DNA of 64,000 nucleotides from Bin87 sp963666865 (GCA_963666865.1 OY763072.1:2232001-2296000); one strand, 5' to 3'. Positions 33,574 through 42,646 are shown, counted from the stretch's first letter. The notes: generated from the sequence alone by a model not told the origin. A program made the numbers and translations.

Positions 33574-34160
33574 CAGATTTTGATGTCTCCCAGGCTGGTG
33601 TAGATGGCGCCCCGAGGGGTCAGCTCGCTGCGGTATAACCTGATAGTGTCGGGCCACCAGAAGGAGGCCGCCGGAAGGACGGAGCGGGCGACCACATCCG
33701 CAATCGCCTGCCGTTGTCGCGCCGACACCCGGTCCCGCACCCGCCCCAAAGTCAAATGCGGACGGAAGGGACGCCTCTCCGCGGGCCAACCCAGGCCAAC
33801 GGCCGCGTCCTCGGCTCGCTCGTGGAGCGCGTCGAGAGTCACTGGGTCCCCAGACACACCCGCCCAGATAACCCGGGGGTTCCGGGCCGTTGGGAACGTT
33901 CCCAATCCGGCCAGTGTTAATTGCGGCACAATTGGCGCATCAAACTGTCGCTCCAGCGCGGCGATTATCCGATCCGCCAAGTTGAGGTCGGTGGGCCCGA
34001 GAAATTTGAGGGTGAGGTGGATGCCGGAAGGATCGACCCATCGCACTCCCGAAGGCATGGCGTTTCGTAACTCCGAAATGGCGTAGCCCAACGCCTCCGT
34101 CCAGTCCGCTGGCAGAGGCAGCGCAATAAATGTGCGAATGGTCTTCCCGCTGGTGGTCAT
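33573..34160 (-). CDS. thpR: RNA 2',3'-cyclic phosphodiesterase
   Basis: This 195-residue 2H phosphoesterase has the two catalytic H-x-T/S motifs: GIHLTLKFLG and RPHLTLGRVR. ThpR/LigT enzymes open 2',3'-cyclic phosphate at RNA ends and can ligate tRNA halves by a 2',5' bond. It overlaps the upstream fusion gene by four bases (ATGA) and the downstream alkA by one codon position (TGATG). This tight organisation joins RNA-end processing to a DNA-repair operon. Confidence 0.92.
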   Translation of the reverse strand: MTTSGKTIRTFIALPLPADWTEALGYAISELRNAMPSGVRWVDPSGIHLTLKFLGPTDLNLADRIIAALERQFDAPIVPQLTLAGLGTFPTARNPRVIWAGVSGDPVTLDALHERAEDAAVGLGWPAERRPFRPHLTLGRVRDRVSARQRQAIADVVARSVLPAASFWWPDTIRLYRSELTPRGAIYTSLGDIKI

Positions 34161-35542
34161 GGGTTCAGCTCAGCCCTCCACCGATTGAGTTCCACGTACC
34201 ATCCGGTCAGGTCCGCCAGCGAATACCGGGCGTTGGCCGGGCTAGGGTTCGGCAGGACGAATACTTGGCTGTTGCCGATGGTGACATCCTGCCGGCCGAG
34301 AGATATGGCTCCGGGTTTGGTGATCCCCTCAGCGTAACGAAGGTAGGCGCGATACGCCGTCAATCCGTGGAAACAGGCGATGGCTGGCTCGTGGGAAAGC
34401 AGCTTTTCCCGCAGCAGGGGAGCATCCCGCCGATAGTCAGCAGCGGACAGACCGGAAGCCTGCGGGGTGGGACGCTTCACCACGTCCGTGAACCCGATCC
34501 CAATCTCCAACAAGCCGGCATCGTCCTCCGGCCCCACGGGCCGGCCCGCCAGTTTCGCCGCTGAAATGGCCGGCCAGAAACGGTTGCGTGGGTTGGCAAA
34601 ATAGCGGCCGGCCCGCACGGAATAAGCCGACGGGTTCAGTCCAATCAAGACTACATCCAACCCCGGACGCAGGTAGTCCGGTAGGGTTTCGAGCGGCGGT
34701 TTCGGGAACGGGAACAGGGTGGCGGCGTTGCCGCCCATGATGGCCTCCAGTTGCACGTCGTCCAGGCCGGCGTCGCGGATATGGTCGGCGACCCGACTAT
34801 GGCTGAGCAGGGGGTAGTCGGTACCGAACAGGATGCGGTCCACGCCGGCGGTGGCCACAGCGGCCGCTACCGCAGTCGGCCGGTATAGAAAGGGCAAGGC
34901 CGCGGTGTCGTACCAAACATTCCGCAGCGAATCGGCAACTTCGGGCATGGCGGCATAGAAGGGCAGCCCCCCGCCGAGATGGGCGAGGAGGATGCGGTTC
35001 TGTGGGAAGTTGGCGGCCAATTGTACCAGCCGTTCCGGGGTTGTCGTTCCTTTGCCGGGGTACTGGTGCCCAACGGGTTCCGAAGCATGGACGACGAGTA
35101 TGAGGTCGCGGCGATGCAACTCAACCATCAACGGGGCCATGATTTGGGCGTCGCCGATGTCGAAACCCTGGCTGTCGGCGTGCAATTCGCCAATGCCGGC
35201 GGCGCCCGCGTCGCAGCACCGCACCGCCTCCTCGACGGCGGTTTCACCCCAGGCGGGATTCACAGATGCGAAAGCGGTGAGGCGATCAGGATAGGCCGAT
35301 GCCGCTTTCAGCAAATAGTCGTTCGCTTCGGCGGCAACCAGCGGATCGGCCCAACCGAATCCCATGACCACGGCCCGGTCGATTCCGGCAGCGTCCATGT
35401 CACGGAGCAACGTTTCGGCGTCGGCCATGCGGGCGCCGGCACTGGGGAACAACGCCGCGTAGGTGGCGTCCCGGGAAGCCAGTTCGTCGTGGCGACGCGC
35501 GAAATCTGGCGGCAAAATGTGGCAATGCGCGTCGATAATCAT
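34157..35542 (-). CDS. Fusion: amidohydrolase-2 plus Mug/TDG DNA glycosylase
   Basis: The 461-residue protein starts MIIDAHCHILPP. Residues 1 to about 280 form an amidohydrolase-2 TIM barrel (PF04909-type) with HxH (His6, His8), LVVHASEPVG, ILLAHLGGGLP and FGTDYPLL as metal ligands, ending in the usual GGNAATLFPF. After a six-residue linker, residues 285-461 are a Mug/TDG-family uracil/thymine glycosylase: VVLIGLNPSAYS, YFANPRNRFW, GIGFTDVVKRPT and VLPNPSPANARYS. There is no stop between the parts. The start at 35542 avoids the divergent promoter; longer in-frame starts exist to 35659. It is first in an operon with thpR and alkA. Confidence 0.9.
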   Translation of the reverse strand: MIIDAHCHILPPDFARRHDELASRDATYAALFPSAGARMADAETLLRDMDAAGIDRAVVMGFGWADPLVAAEANDYLLKAASAYPDRLTAFASVNPAWGETAVEEAVRCCDAGAAGIGELHADSQGFDIGDAQIMAPLMVELHRRDLILVVHASEPVGHQYPGKGTTTPERLVQLAANFPQNRILLAHLGGGLPFYAAMPEVADSLRNVWYDTAALPFLYRPTAVAAAVATAGVDRILFGTDYPLLSHSRVADHIRDAGLDDVQLEAIMGGNAATLFPFPKPPLETLPDYLRPGLDVVLIGLNPSAYSVRAGRYFANPRNRFWPAISAAKLAGRPVGPEDDAGLLEIGIGFTDVVKRPTPQASGLSAADYRRDAPLLREKLLSHEPAIACFHGLTAYRAYLRYAEGITKPGAISLGRQDVTIGNSQVFVLPNPSPANARYSLADLTGWYVELNRWRAELNP

Positions 35543-35609
35543 CAGTTCTATAGGCTGGTCAGATACGGGCTTGCCACCAAGTATAGACGATAGGTGCGCC
35601 GATTGCTTA

Positions 35610-35638
35610 TGGACAGCCTTACCGGGCCGGAATATAAT
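35610..35638 (+). promoter_or_regulatory. Sigma-70 promoter before split transketolase
   Basis: TGGACA (5 of 6 to TTGACA), 17-base spacer and perfect TATAAT. The transketolase start lies 46 bases further on. It faces away from the repair operon. Confidence 0.6.
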
Positions 35639-35684
35639 TTTGTGGGCTGTTATTATCATCCGAACCCATGTTGCAGGTGAAGTT

Positions 35685-36509
35685 TTGGCCGCAGTCGTTC
35701 AACCTCTACAGACCGTCGAAGAAATGCGGGAAACGTCGCTGCAGCTACGCCGCGACAGTCTTGAGATGATCTACGGAGCCGGCAGCGGACATCCCGGCGG
35801 CTCATTGTCCGAGATCGACATCTTGGTCGCGCTCTACTTCGGCGTGATGCGATACGACGCGGAGAACCCGCGCTGGCCCGAACGCGACCGGTTTATATTG
35901 AGCAAGGGCCACGCCTCGCCGGGGTTTTACGCCACCCTCTCGCGAGCGGGATACTTCGGACGCGAGGAACTGCCGTCTTATCGCCAGACCGACGGCCTGC
36001 TGCAGGGCCACGCCCACCCCATGACGCCCGGCGTGGAGATGAACTCCGGTTCGCTGGGCATGGGCCTGTCCTTTGCCTTAGGCCACGCGCTGGCCGCGCG
36101 GTTGGACGGGCGCGATTACCGGGTGTTCGCCCTGCTGGGAGACGGGGAATGCCAGGAGGGCGAAATCTGGGAAGCAGCCATGTCGGCGGCCCACCACAAA
36201 GCGTCCAACCTGACCGCCATCATCGACCGCAATCGCATCCAGAACGACCGCTTCACCGACGAGGTGATGACCCTGGAGCCTCTGGCCGACCGCTGGCGCG
36301 ATTTCGGCTGGAACGTGATCACGTGCGACGGTCACGAGCACATGGAAGTGCTGCGTGCCCTGGCCGACGCGACCACCGGCGGCCCCACCGCGATAATCGC
36401 CGAAACGATAAAGGGCAAGGGCGTGAGCTTCATGGAAAACAACCCCGCCTTCCATGGCCGCGCGCCCAATGCCGAAGAGTACGAAGCGGCACTGAAGGAG
36501 CTGGCCTGA
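35685..36509 (+). CDS. Transketolase N-terminal subunit
   Basis: This 274-residue thiamine-diphosphate-binding half of a split transketolase has SGHPGGSLSEIDILVAL, LSKGHASPGFY, GSLGMGLSFALG and the ThDP Mg site GDGECQEGEIWEA..IDRNRIQND. The start is uncertain; TTG 35685 after AGGTGA fits best, as the frame runs open to 35463. It transfers two-carbon ketol units in the pentose phosphate pathway. It overlaps the C-terminal subunit by TGATG. Confidence 0.88.
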   Translation: MAAVVQPLQTVEEMRETSLQLRRDSLEMIYGAGSGHPGGSLSEIDILVALYFGVMRYDAENPRWPERDRFILSKGHASPGFYATLSRAGYFGREELPSYRQTDGLLQGHAHPMTPGVEMNSGSLGMGLSFALGHALAARLDGRDYRVFALLGDGECQEGEIWEAAMSAAHHKASNLTAIIDRNRIQNDRFTDEVMTLEPLADRWRDFGWNVITCDGHEHMEVLRALADATTGGPTAIIAETIKGKGVSFMENNPAFHGRAPNAEEYEAALKELA

Positions 36510-37456
36510 TGACGACGCAACGGGCAACGGCGGCAACCCGGGAAACCTACGGCCGCACCCTTCTCACCATGGCCGACGAGTTCCCGGACATCGTGGTTCT
36601 CGGGGGCGATCTGAACGTCTCCACTTTCGTCCACCTCTGGCGGGACCAGTACCCGGACCGCTTCTTTGACTTTGGCCCGGCGGAGCAGAACATCGTTGGT
36701 GTCGCCGCTGGTCTGGCCGCCGCTGGCAAGATCCCCTTCGTCAGCACCTTCAGCGTCTTCGGCACGGGGCGGCCCTATGACCAGCTTCGGGTGTTGATTT
36801 CACAACCGTCGCTAAATGTGAAACTGGTGTGTACCCACGCCGGCATCCTCACCGGCGAAGACGGCATGTCGGCCCACAGCATAGAAGACCTTTCGCTGAT
36901 GTGCGCCTTGCCGTCATTCAAGGTGATCACACCGGCTGATGCTCCTGAGGCCGAGCAGGCCGTCCGCGCCGTGGCCGCCAGCGAAGGCCCGGTGTACGTG
37001 CGCCTTTCCCGCGCCGCCACGCCGGTGGTTCACGACAACGGCTACGATTTCAAGATTGGCGCGGCCGACGTGATGCGCACCGGCGGGGACGTGAGCATCA
37101 TCGCCGCCGGATCACTGGTGGCCCCGGCTCTGGACGCCGCCGACCGGCTGGCCGGCCAGGGCGTCGATGCCCGCGTGGTGAATCTGCACACGCTGTCGCC
37201 AGCCGACGAGGGCGCCATCATCGCGGCAGGCCAGGAAACGGGAGCCGTCGTTACTGCAGAGGAGCACTATATCCACGGTGGCCTGGGTAGCGTCGTGGCC
37301 GGCGTGTTGTCCCGGAATTGTCCGGTTCCGGTGGAGATGGTGGCGCTGCACGGTTACACCAGTTCCGGGCCGGCCAACGAGTTGATGCAGAAAAACGGCC
37401 TCACCGCGGACGGTGTGGAGCAGGCCGTCCACCGAGCGCTGAAACGAAAAGGCTAA
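36509..37456 (+). CDS. Transketolase C-terminal subunit
   Basis: This 315-residue Pyr plus C-terminal half of transketolase has AEQNIVGVAAGLAAAGKIPF with the ThDP-activating glutamate, the SVFGTGRPYDQLR helix and the THAGILTGEDGMSAHSIEDL loop with active-site His. The ATG overlaps the stop of the N-subunit, so a one-to-one complex is expected. Split forms are common in Archaea and several bacterial phyla including Chloroflexota. Confidence 0.93.
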   Translation: MTTQRATAATRETYGRTLLTMADEFPDIVVLGGDLNVSTFVHLWRDQYPDRFFDFGPAEQNIVGVAAGLAAAGKIPFVSTFSVFGTGRPYDQLRVLISQPSLNVKLVCTHAGILTGEDGMSAHSIEDLSLMCALPSFKVITPADAPEAEQAVRAVAASEGPVYVRLSRAATPVVHDNGYDFKIGAADVMRTGGDVSIIAAGSLVAPALDAADRLAGQGVDARVVNLHTLSPADEGAIIAAGQETGAVVTAEEHYIHGGLGSVVAGVLSRNCPVPVEMVALHGYTSSGPANELMQKNGLTADGVEQAVHRALKRKG

Positions 37457-37560
37457 AGGCGCGGGCCGGGACGAAACCGTCTGCGCCGGGCTTTACGGTT
37501 CGCCTATAGATGGGCGGCGATCAAGAGGTGGCTACTATTGGAGATACGTGATGACGAGCT

Positions 37561-37719
37561 ATGGAGATTGTACTTCTCTCCATCATTTGGGCAATTCAGG
37601 TGGCGGGGATTTTCGTGGATGCGCGAGCGAAATTGTTGGGTAGGCGTAGAAGTCTAATAGTCGGAACGTCCAGCATCGTCGGAGCGATGTTGGGAGCCAG
37701 TGACAAGGTGACGTTCTAG
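37561..37719 (+). CDS. Possible small membrane protein, 52 aa
   Basis: An open frame encodes MEIVLLSIIWAIQVAGIFVD, a basic linker (ARAKLLGRRRS) and a second hydrophobic segment (LIVGTSSIVGAMLGAS). It ends 15 bases before the ADP-ribosylglycohydrolase gene. The ribosome site is poor; a different frame starting at 37551 has a better one but encodes only 30 residues. Treat as tentative. Confidence 0.3.
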   Translation: MEIVLLSIIWAIQVAGIFVDARAKLLGRRRSLIVGTSSIVGAMLGASDKVTF

Positions 37720-37734
37720 CAGAGGGGGTTCCGG

Positions 37735-38997
37735 ATGACGAAATCGTGCCCGCGGTGCCAGAGCCGGGACGCTCGATTAAGACGTGACTGGCCCAAGCGC
37801 GCTAATGCACTCCGTTGCCGGAACTGTAACGCTGTTTTCGGCAAGACGCTGATCAAAAGGTGCCCGAATTGCGGTAGCCAGGAAGCCAGACTCCGTCGGG
37901 ACTGGCACTCTAGAGGCCGTCCCTTCCGCTGTACAAAGTGCAACGCGGTGTTTGGAGGCACTGACCAGGTGTTGCCCGAAGAGCCGGTCGTTGGACGGAC
38001 CCCCAACCTGGTACGGTATCTGGCCGCAGCGACGCTCACTACACCCCATGACGGGCGGATTATGGAACGAGCGCGCGGCTTGATGCTTGGGGTGGTGGTG
38101 GGAAACCTGTTGGGTCTGCCGGTAGAGGGCCGTTCCAAGGGGAGAGTCACAAAACGATACCCGCTGGGCGTCAGGGAAATCAAGCCGTCTGAGACGGCGA
38201 AGTACATGGATGACGACCCGGCGCAGTCTGTGGAATTGGCTGAGGCGCTGCTGGAAGGCGGAGACCTACCGGAGCGGTTCGCGGCCCGGCTGTGCATTTG
38301 GCGGCAGGTCAATGGTCGGGGCATGGGCCGAACCACTCGGCAGTCCATAGCCCAGTTGGAGGACGGCGTTCCACCCCCAGTGGCTGCTTACGCCGTCTAT
38401 CGAGCCAAGGGGGAACACGCTCCTAACGGCGGCATCATGAGATGCGCTCCGGTAGCCATCGCCCGTTGGCAGCAGCCGGAATTGTTGGTGAGAGACACAG
38501 CGGACACCTGCGCGGTATCCCATTACGCTCCAGCCAGCCAGTGGTCCTGCGTCATTGTCAACGCCGCCACTGCAATACTACTGAGTGGCGGCGCTCCGGA
38601 CCTACAGCAATTGCTCGCCGCGGCCAAGGCTGACGGATGTCCTGACTTGGTGGCGGAGGCCCGAGCCACCGGCGTCCCGACCCGCTTTTTGGAGAACGCG
38701 GCGCGAGGCCGTTCCTCACCACGCGACACGGAATGGATGCGCGGGAATCGCGGTTCCAATGGGCATACTGTAATGACTATGCAGGCGGGACTGTGGGCCG
38801 CGACCACGCCCCTGAACTTTGAGGAAGCCCTGGTGGCCTTGGTCAGCTCCGGTGGTGACACTGACACCAACGGGGCGTTAGCCGGAGCTATGCTGGGAGC
38901 GCGTTACGGCGCTTCAGCCATACCGCTGCGCTGGCTAGGTTACGTGATGCAACGGGACCGTCTGATTTACCTTGCGGAACGGCTGGCTGGGTTGTAA
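37735..38997 (+). CDS. ADP-ribosylglycohydrolase with two N-terminal zinc ribbons
   Basis: This 420-residue protein begins with two adjacent zinc ribbons: Cys 5/8/28/31 and 43/46/66/69, each with the same ARLRRDW segment and a final RCxxCNAVFG. The rest is an ADP-ribosylglycohydrolase (DraG/ARH) fold: ERARGLMLGVVVGNLLGLP, YMDDDPAQSVELAE at 159-161 in place of the usual TDDT, NGGIMRCAPVAI and the second metal site GGDTDTN at 373-379. ARH enzymes cut ADP-ribose from proteins, nucleic acids or small molecules. A Nudix gene with the same ribbon follows. The target is unknown; the basic ribbons suggest a nucleic acid. Confidence 0.87.
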   Translation: MTKSCPRCQSRDARLRRDWPKRANALRCRNCNAVFGKTLIKRCPNCGSQEARLRRDWHSRGRPFRCTKCNAVFGGTDQVLPEEPVVGRTPNLVRYLAAATLTTPHDGRIMERARGLMLGVVVGNLLGLPVEGRSKGRVTKRYPLGVREIKPSETAKYMDDDPAQSVELAEALLEGGDLPERFAARLCIWRQVNGRGMGRTTRQSIAQLEDGVPPPVAAYAVYRAKGEHAPNGGIMRCAPVAIARWQQPELLVRDTADTCAVSHYAPASQWSCVIVNAATAILLSGGAPDLQQLLAAAKADGCPDLVAEARATGVPTRFLENAARGRSSPRDTEWMRGNRGSNGHTVMTMQAGLWAATTPLNFEEALVALVSSGGDTDTNGALAGAMLGARYGASAIPLRWLGYVMQRDRLIYLAERLAGL

Positions 38998-39027
38998 AAA
39001 CGGCCGGTGCTGCGTAGGAGGACGCAA

Positions 39028-39534
39028 ATGGCCAGGAAAAGGGCGTTCTGCCTTGTAGAGAACAGCCGGGGAGAAATCCTGTTCGTACAGCGTGGGTACG
39101 GCAAAGAGAAGGGAAAGTGGTCATTGCCCGGCGGATTTGTTGATCGCGGGGAAAGAAGTAAGCACGCTGCGTATCGGGAAACGAAAGAGGAAACCGGGTT
39201 GGTGGTAAAGGTAGTTTCCACTGTGATGGTGAACAGCTCCGGAACCGCCAAAGTCTTCGCGGGTCACGTGCAGGGCGGAAAACTGCGGTACCAGCGCCAT
39301 GAGTGTTTGGACGTAAGATTTCGTGACCCGGCGCGGGTGAGAAACAGCGAGTTGGCTTTCGATAGCGACCGCCGTGCGTTGGAACGGTGGGTAGAGATGA
39401 AGGCTCAGCATAGGGAACTCAAAAAGCGACCGCTGCCGGGGCAGTGTCCTCGCTGCCATAGTCCGTCGGTACGGTTACGCCGCGAACCGCACCTTAAACC
39501 GTATCGGTGCCGGTCGTGCAATAGAACTTTCTGA
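39028..39534 (+). CDS. Nudix hydrolase with C-terminal zinc ribbon
   Basis: This 168-residue protein has an exact Nudix box at residues 36-58 (GFVDRGE-x7-RETKEETGL). Its last 30 residues are a zinc ribbon, CPRCHSPSVRLRREP..YRCRSCNRTF (Cys 140, 143, 161, 164), which closely matches the ribbons of the ADP-ribosylglycohydrolase just upstream. The start ATG at 39028 follows TAGGAGG, 30 bases after that gene. Nudix enzymes cut X-linked nucleoside diphosphates such as ADP-ribose, NAD(H) or capped RNA. The shared ribbon suggests both act on the same partner. Confidence 0.9.
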   Translation: MARKRAFCLVENSRGEILFVQRGYGKEKGKWSLPGGFVDRGERSKHAAYRETKEETGLVVKVVSTVMVNSSGTAKVFAGHVQGGKLRYQRHECLDVRFRDPARVRNSELAFDSDRRALERWVEMKAQHRELKKRPLPGQCPRCHSPSVRLRREPHLKPYRCRSCNRTF

Positions 39535-39638
39535 CGATCCTCGGAGCCAGTTGTCCGCTTTTCGCGATATGAGATCGGGTCGGTAGCTCGTCCCGGCGGG
39601 TATGCCGACCATCCACAGGCGAGCCGGGCCGCTGGCCG

Positions 39639-39989
39639 CTATTCGCCGGCGTTGGGCGGTGGCAACGGCCCATGCCCGCGCCCGTTCCCATTGCCGCCCC
39701 CGTAGTCATCGTAGCCGGCGTTGCTGAAAACGCGGATTTCCGTGCCCTGGAAGACGTGGAAGTGGTGCGTGTCCCGCTCGTTGCCCACCGTGTTGAGCAT
39801 ATCGGAATCAATGTCGGAGACGATCTCTTCGATCTGCTCCTGGGTCACGCTCCGGTCAACGGCGATGGCCACGTGGGCCATGCCCGGCATGAAGTGGGTG
39901 TCGATACGGCCGACCGGGTTCTCCCCGTCTAGGATGATGTAGGCTTCCGATTGGGGCGTTCGGACTTCGCGCTCGTAGTCGTAGGGCAT
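39639..39989 (-). CDS. Hypothetical protein, 116 aa, Gly-rich tail
   Basis: The protein starts MPYDYEREVRTP. The N-terminal 90 residues are predicted mixed alpha/beta (EAYIILDGENPVGRIDTHFM) with no recognised domain. The last 20 residues are glycine/asparagine-rich (YGGGNGNGRGHGPLPPPN). It is 12 bases downstream of proA on the same strand and so may be read with it. Function unknown. Confidence 0.6.
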   Translation of the reverse strand: MPYDYEREVRTPQSEAYIILDGENPVGRIDTHFMPGMAHVAIAVDRSVTQEQIEEIVSDIDSDMLNTVGNERDTHHFHVFQGTEIRVFSNAGYDDYGGGNGNGRGHGPLPPPNAGE

Positions 39990-40001
39990 ATTGAAAGACG
40001 C

Positions 40002-41273
40002 TTACTGCCGGATCTGGCCCCTGCCGCGAACGACCCACTTGTAAGACGTGAGTTCCCGCAGCCCCAGCGGACCCCGGGCGTGGAATTTCTGGGTGCTTAT
40101 CCCCACTTCAGCGCCCAGGCCAAATTGCGCGCCGTCGGTGAAGCGCGTGCTGGTGTTGTGGTACACGGCGGCGGCGTCCACCTCGTTCAGAAACCGCTCG
40201 GCGGCCTCGTTATCCTGAGTGACAATAGCCTCGGAGTGTCCCGACCCGTAGGTTTGGATATGGTCCAGGGCGTCGTCGAGGCTGTCCACCACCTTGACGG
40301 AGGCGATGAGAGCGAGGAACTCCTGACCCCAATCTTCCTCCTGCGCCGGCACCGCATTCAGGTCATCCCCCGGGCCCAGGATGGACAGCGCCCGGTGGTC
40401 GCAGCGCATTTCAACGCCGGCCAGGTTGAGGCGCGAGGCAATCTCGGGCAGGCAGCGGGCGGCGGCTTCCGAGTGTACCAGCACCGTATCCAGGGCGTTA
40501 CAGACGGTGGGCCGCTGCACCTTGGCGTTGTACACGATGTTGGCGGCCATATCGCTTTCGGCGTCGCGGTCAACATAAGTGTGGCAAACCCCCACGCCGC
40601 CGGTGAGGACGGGCATCGTCGCGTTCCTGGCGACGAAATTGATCAGACCCGCGCCGCCCCGGGGCACCAACAGGTTGATGTGCTCCTTCATGCCCAGCAT
40701 CACATCAACCAGCGAGCGGTCGGTGTTGTCCACAAATTGCACCGCGTCGGTGGGCAGCCCGGCCTCGCCAATGGCGCGGTGGATCAACGCGACCAGCGCC
40801 GAATTGGAGCGGAGCGTTTCCTTGCCACCGCGCAGGATGCAGGCGTTGCCTGATTTCAGGGCCAGGGAAACGATGTCGGTGGTGACGTTGGGTCGGCTTT
40901 CGTAGATGCTGGCGATGACTCCCAAGGGAACCCGTCGCTTTTCGACATCCAGCCCGTTCTCCAGCGCAAAGTCCTCGATCAGCTCGCCCACCGGGTCCGG
41001 CAGGCCGGCGACGCTCCTTACATCCGAGGCCATACCGTTCAACCGTTCCGGAGTCAACAGCAGCCGGTCGAGGAAGGCATCGTTTATGCCGTCGGCTTTG
41101 GCGTCCCGGTAATCGGCGGCGTTGGCCTCCAGGATGGCGCCTGGTTCCGTTTCCAGAGCGCGGGCAATGTTCGCCAGCGCGTGATTGCGGGTTTCGGTGG
41201 GGAGGCGGGCCAGCATGGCCGAGGCAGCCTGCGCTGCTGAACCCTGTTGCCGGAGTCGGTCGGCGGCGGTCAT
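40002..41273 (-). CDS. proA: Glutamate-5-semialdehyde dehydrogenase (proline synthesis)
   Basis: This 423-residue aldehyde dehydrogenase-fold enzyme reduces glutamyl-5-phosphate with NADPH. Catalytic Cys lies in QRPTVCNALDTVL; the NADP-binding region ACILRGGKETLRSN and the YESRPNVTTDIVSLALK segment are typical. It begins with ATG at 41273 after a GGAG site, 34 bases downstream of proB, so proBA form an operon. Confidence 0.96.
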   Translation of the reverse strand: MTAADRLRQQGSAAQAASAMLARLPTETRNHALANIARALETEPGAILEANAADYRDAKADGINDAFLDRLLLTPERLNGMASDVRSVAGLPDPVGELIEDFALENGLDVEKRRVPLGVIASIYESRPNVTTDIVSLALKSGNACILRGGKETLRSNSALVALIHRAIGEAGLPTDAVQFVDNTDRSLVDVMLGMKEHINLLVPRGGAGLINFVARNATMPVLTGGVGVCHTYVDRDAESDMAANIVYNAKVQRPTVCNALDTVLVHSEAAARCLPEIASRLNLAGVEMRCDHRALSILGPGDDLNAVPAQEEDWGQEFLALIASVKVVDSLDDALDHIQTYGSGHSEAIVTQDNEAAERFLNEVDAAAVYHNTSTRFTDGAQFGLGAEVGISTQKFHARGPLGLRELTSYKWVVRGRGQIRQ

Positions 41274-41307
41274 GGGTCAATCTCCAGGTGAGGCGCGGGA
41301 GGATTTT

Positions 41308-42474
41308 TCACAAAAGGACCAGGTTGTTCCGGTGGACCACTTCCTGGCCGTAATGATAGCCGAGGGTATCCACGATGCGGTCGGAACGCATACCTTGGAT
41401 GCGTCGCACGTCGGCAGCGGAATAGTTGGCGATGCCACAGGCAACGTGTCGTTCGGATCGGTCGGAAATATAGATGATGTCCCCCCGGCTGAACTCGCCC
41501 ACTACGCTGCGGACGCCGGCGGGAAGCAGGCTAACGGTTTTGCCGCGCAGGGCCGACACGGCGCCGTCATCCACCAGCACCTGGCCCCAGCCGCTGTCTC
41601 CCACCCGGCTGAGCATCCAGCGCTTGCGGGCTTCCATCCGGCTCTGCGCCGGCCGGAAGAAGGTCCCAATAGGCTCACCACGGGTGATGCGGAGCAATGC
41701 GTTGGAGTCCCGCCCCCGACAGATCGCCATGCCGATCCCTGAAGCCGTCACCAGTTGCGCCGCGTGCAGTTTGGTGGGCATCCCGCCCCTGGCCCAGGCG
41801 TTGCGGTGCTCGCCGGCCATGGCGAATACGTCGTCATCCACCAAATCCACCGTTTCCAACCGTGTCGCCGTGGGATCGGAACCGGGATCAGCGGTGTAGA
41901 GTCCGTCCACGTCGGACAGGATCACCAGCAGGTCAGCGTCGATGAGCGCGGCGATCAACGAGGACAAGCGGTCGTTGTCCCCGAAGATCTCGCCGATCTC
42001 GTCGGCGGCGACCACGTCGTTCTCGTTCACCACCGGCACCGCCCCCAGATCGAGCAGCGACAGCAGCGTGTTGCGGATGTTGAGATAGGAATGGCGTTCC
42101 GCCAGGTCGTTCAGCGTGAGAAGCACCTGGGAGACGGCAAGGCCGTGCTCGGCAAACAACTCGGAATACGCGGTCATCAAGGGACCCTGGCCCAGCGCGG
42201 CGAGAACCTGCCGGGTCGGGATGTCCGGCACGTCCGGGATGCTGGCAGTTTCCGACAGCGCATGACGACCGGCGGCAATGGCTCCGGAAGTCACCAGCAG
42301 CATCTGCACGTGGTGGCTGTTGACCAGATGCGCGATTTGCGAGACTAGGTCAGCCATCACGCCACGATCCAGGTTGACGCCGGATTTCCCGCCCGTCAAA
42401 ACACTGGTGCCGGCCTTCACTACGATCCGCCGGTACGCCGTTGTGGTGTGGGCGTCACTTATATCCTTTGACAT
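41308..42474 (-). CDS. proB: Glutamate 5-kinase with PUA domain
   Basis: This 388-residue kinase starts MSKDISDAHTTTAYRR. The amino-acid kinase domain shows VKAGTSVLTGG, LVTSGAIAAGRHAL, VVNENDVVAAD and WARGGMPTKLHAA. A C-terminal PUA domain (about residues 290-370, WGQVLVDDGAVSALRGKTVSLL) is present, as in E. coli ProB, which senses proline. It phosphorylates glutamate for proline synthesis. Confidence 0.96.
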   Translation of the reverse strand: MSKDISDAHTTTAYRRIVVKAGTSVLTGGKSGVNLDRGVMADLVSQIAHLVNSHHVQMLLVTSGAIAAGRHALSETASIPDVPDIPTRQVLAALGQGPLMTAYSELFAEHGLAVSQVLLTLNDLAERHSYLNIRNTLLSLLDLGAVPVVNENDVVAADEIGEIFGDNDRLSSLIAALIDADLLVILSDVDGLYTADPGSDPTATRLETVDLVDDDVFAMAGEHRNAWARGGMPTKLHAAQLVTASGIGMAICRGRDSNALLRITRGEPIGTFFRPAQSRMEARKRWMLSRVGDSGWGQVLVDDGAVSALRGKTVSLLPAGVRSVVGEFSRGDIIYISDRSERHVACGIANYSAADVRRIQGMRSDRIVDTLGYHYGQEVVHRNNLVLL

Positions 42475-42646
42475 ACAGGCGTCCCGGGGGATTTTGTGCG
42501 TAGCGGAAAATCAACCGACCCATCACGATTGACGGTTAGTGAATTATATCACGCAGTCCCCAAAACTCCCGGCGCCTCAACATGAGACTCTGCCGGATGG
42601 TCATGCGTTGTCTTGAACCAACCCCGCAACGGGCGTAAAATCGTTG

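Noticed and set aside
36149..36508. N-terminal extension of the transketolase C-subunit
   Set aside because: It overlaps the N-subunit in another frame; the ATG at 36509 begins at the normal subunit start.
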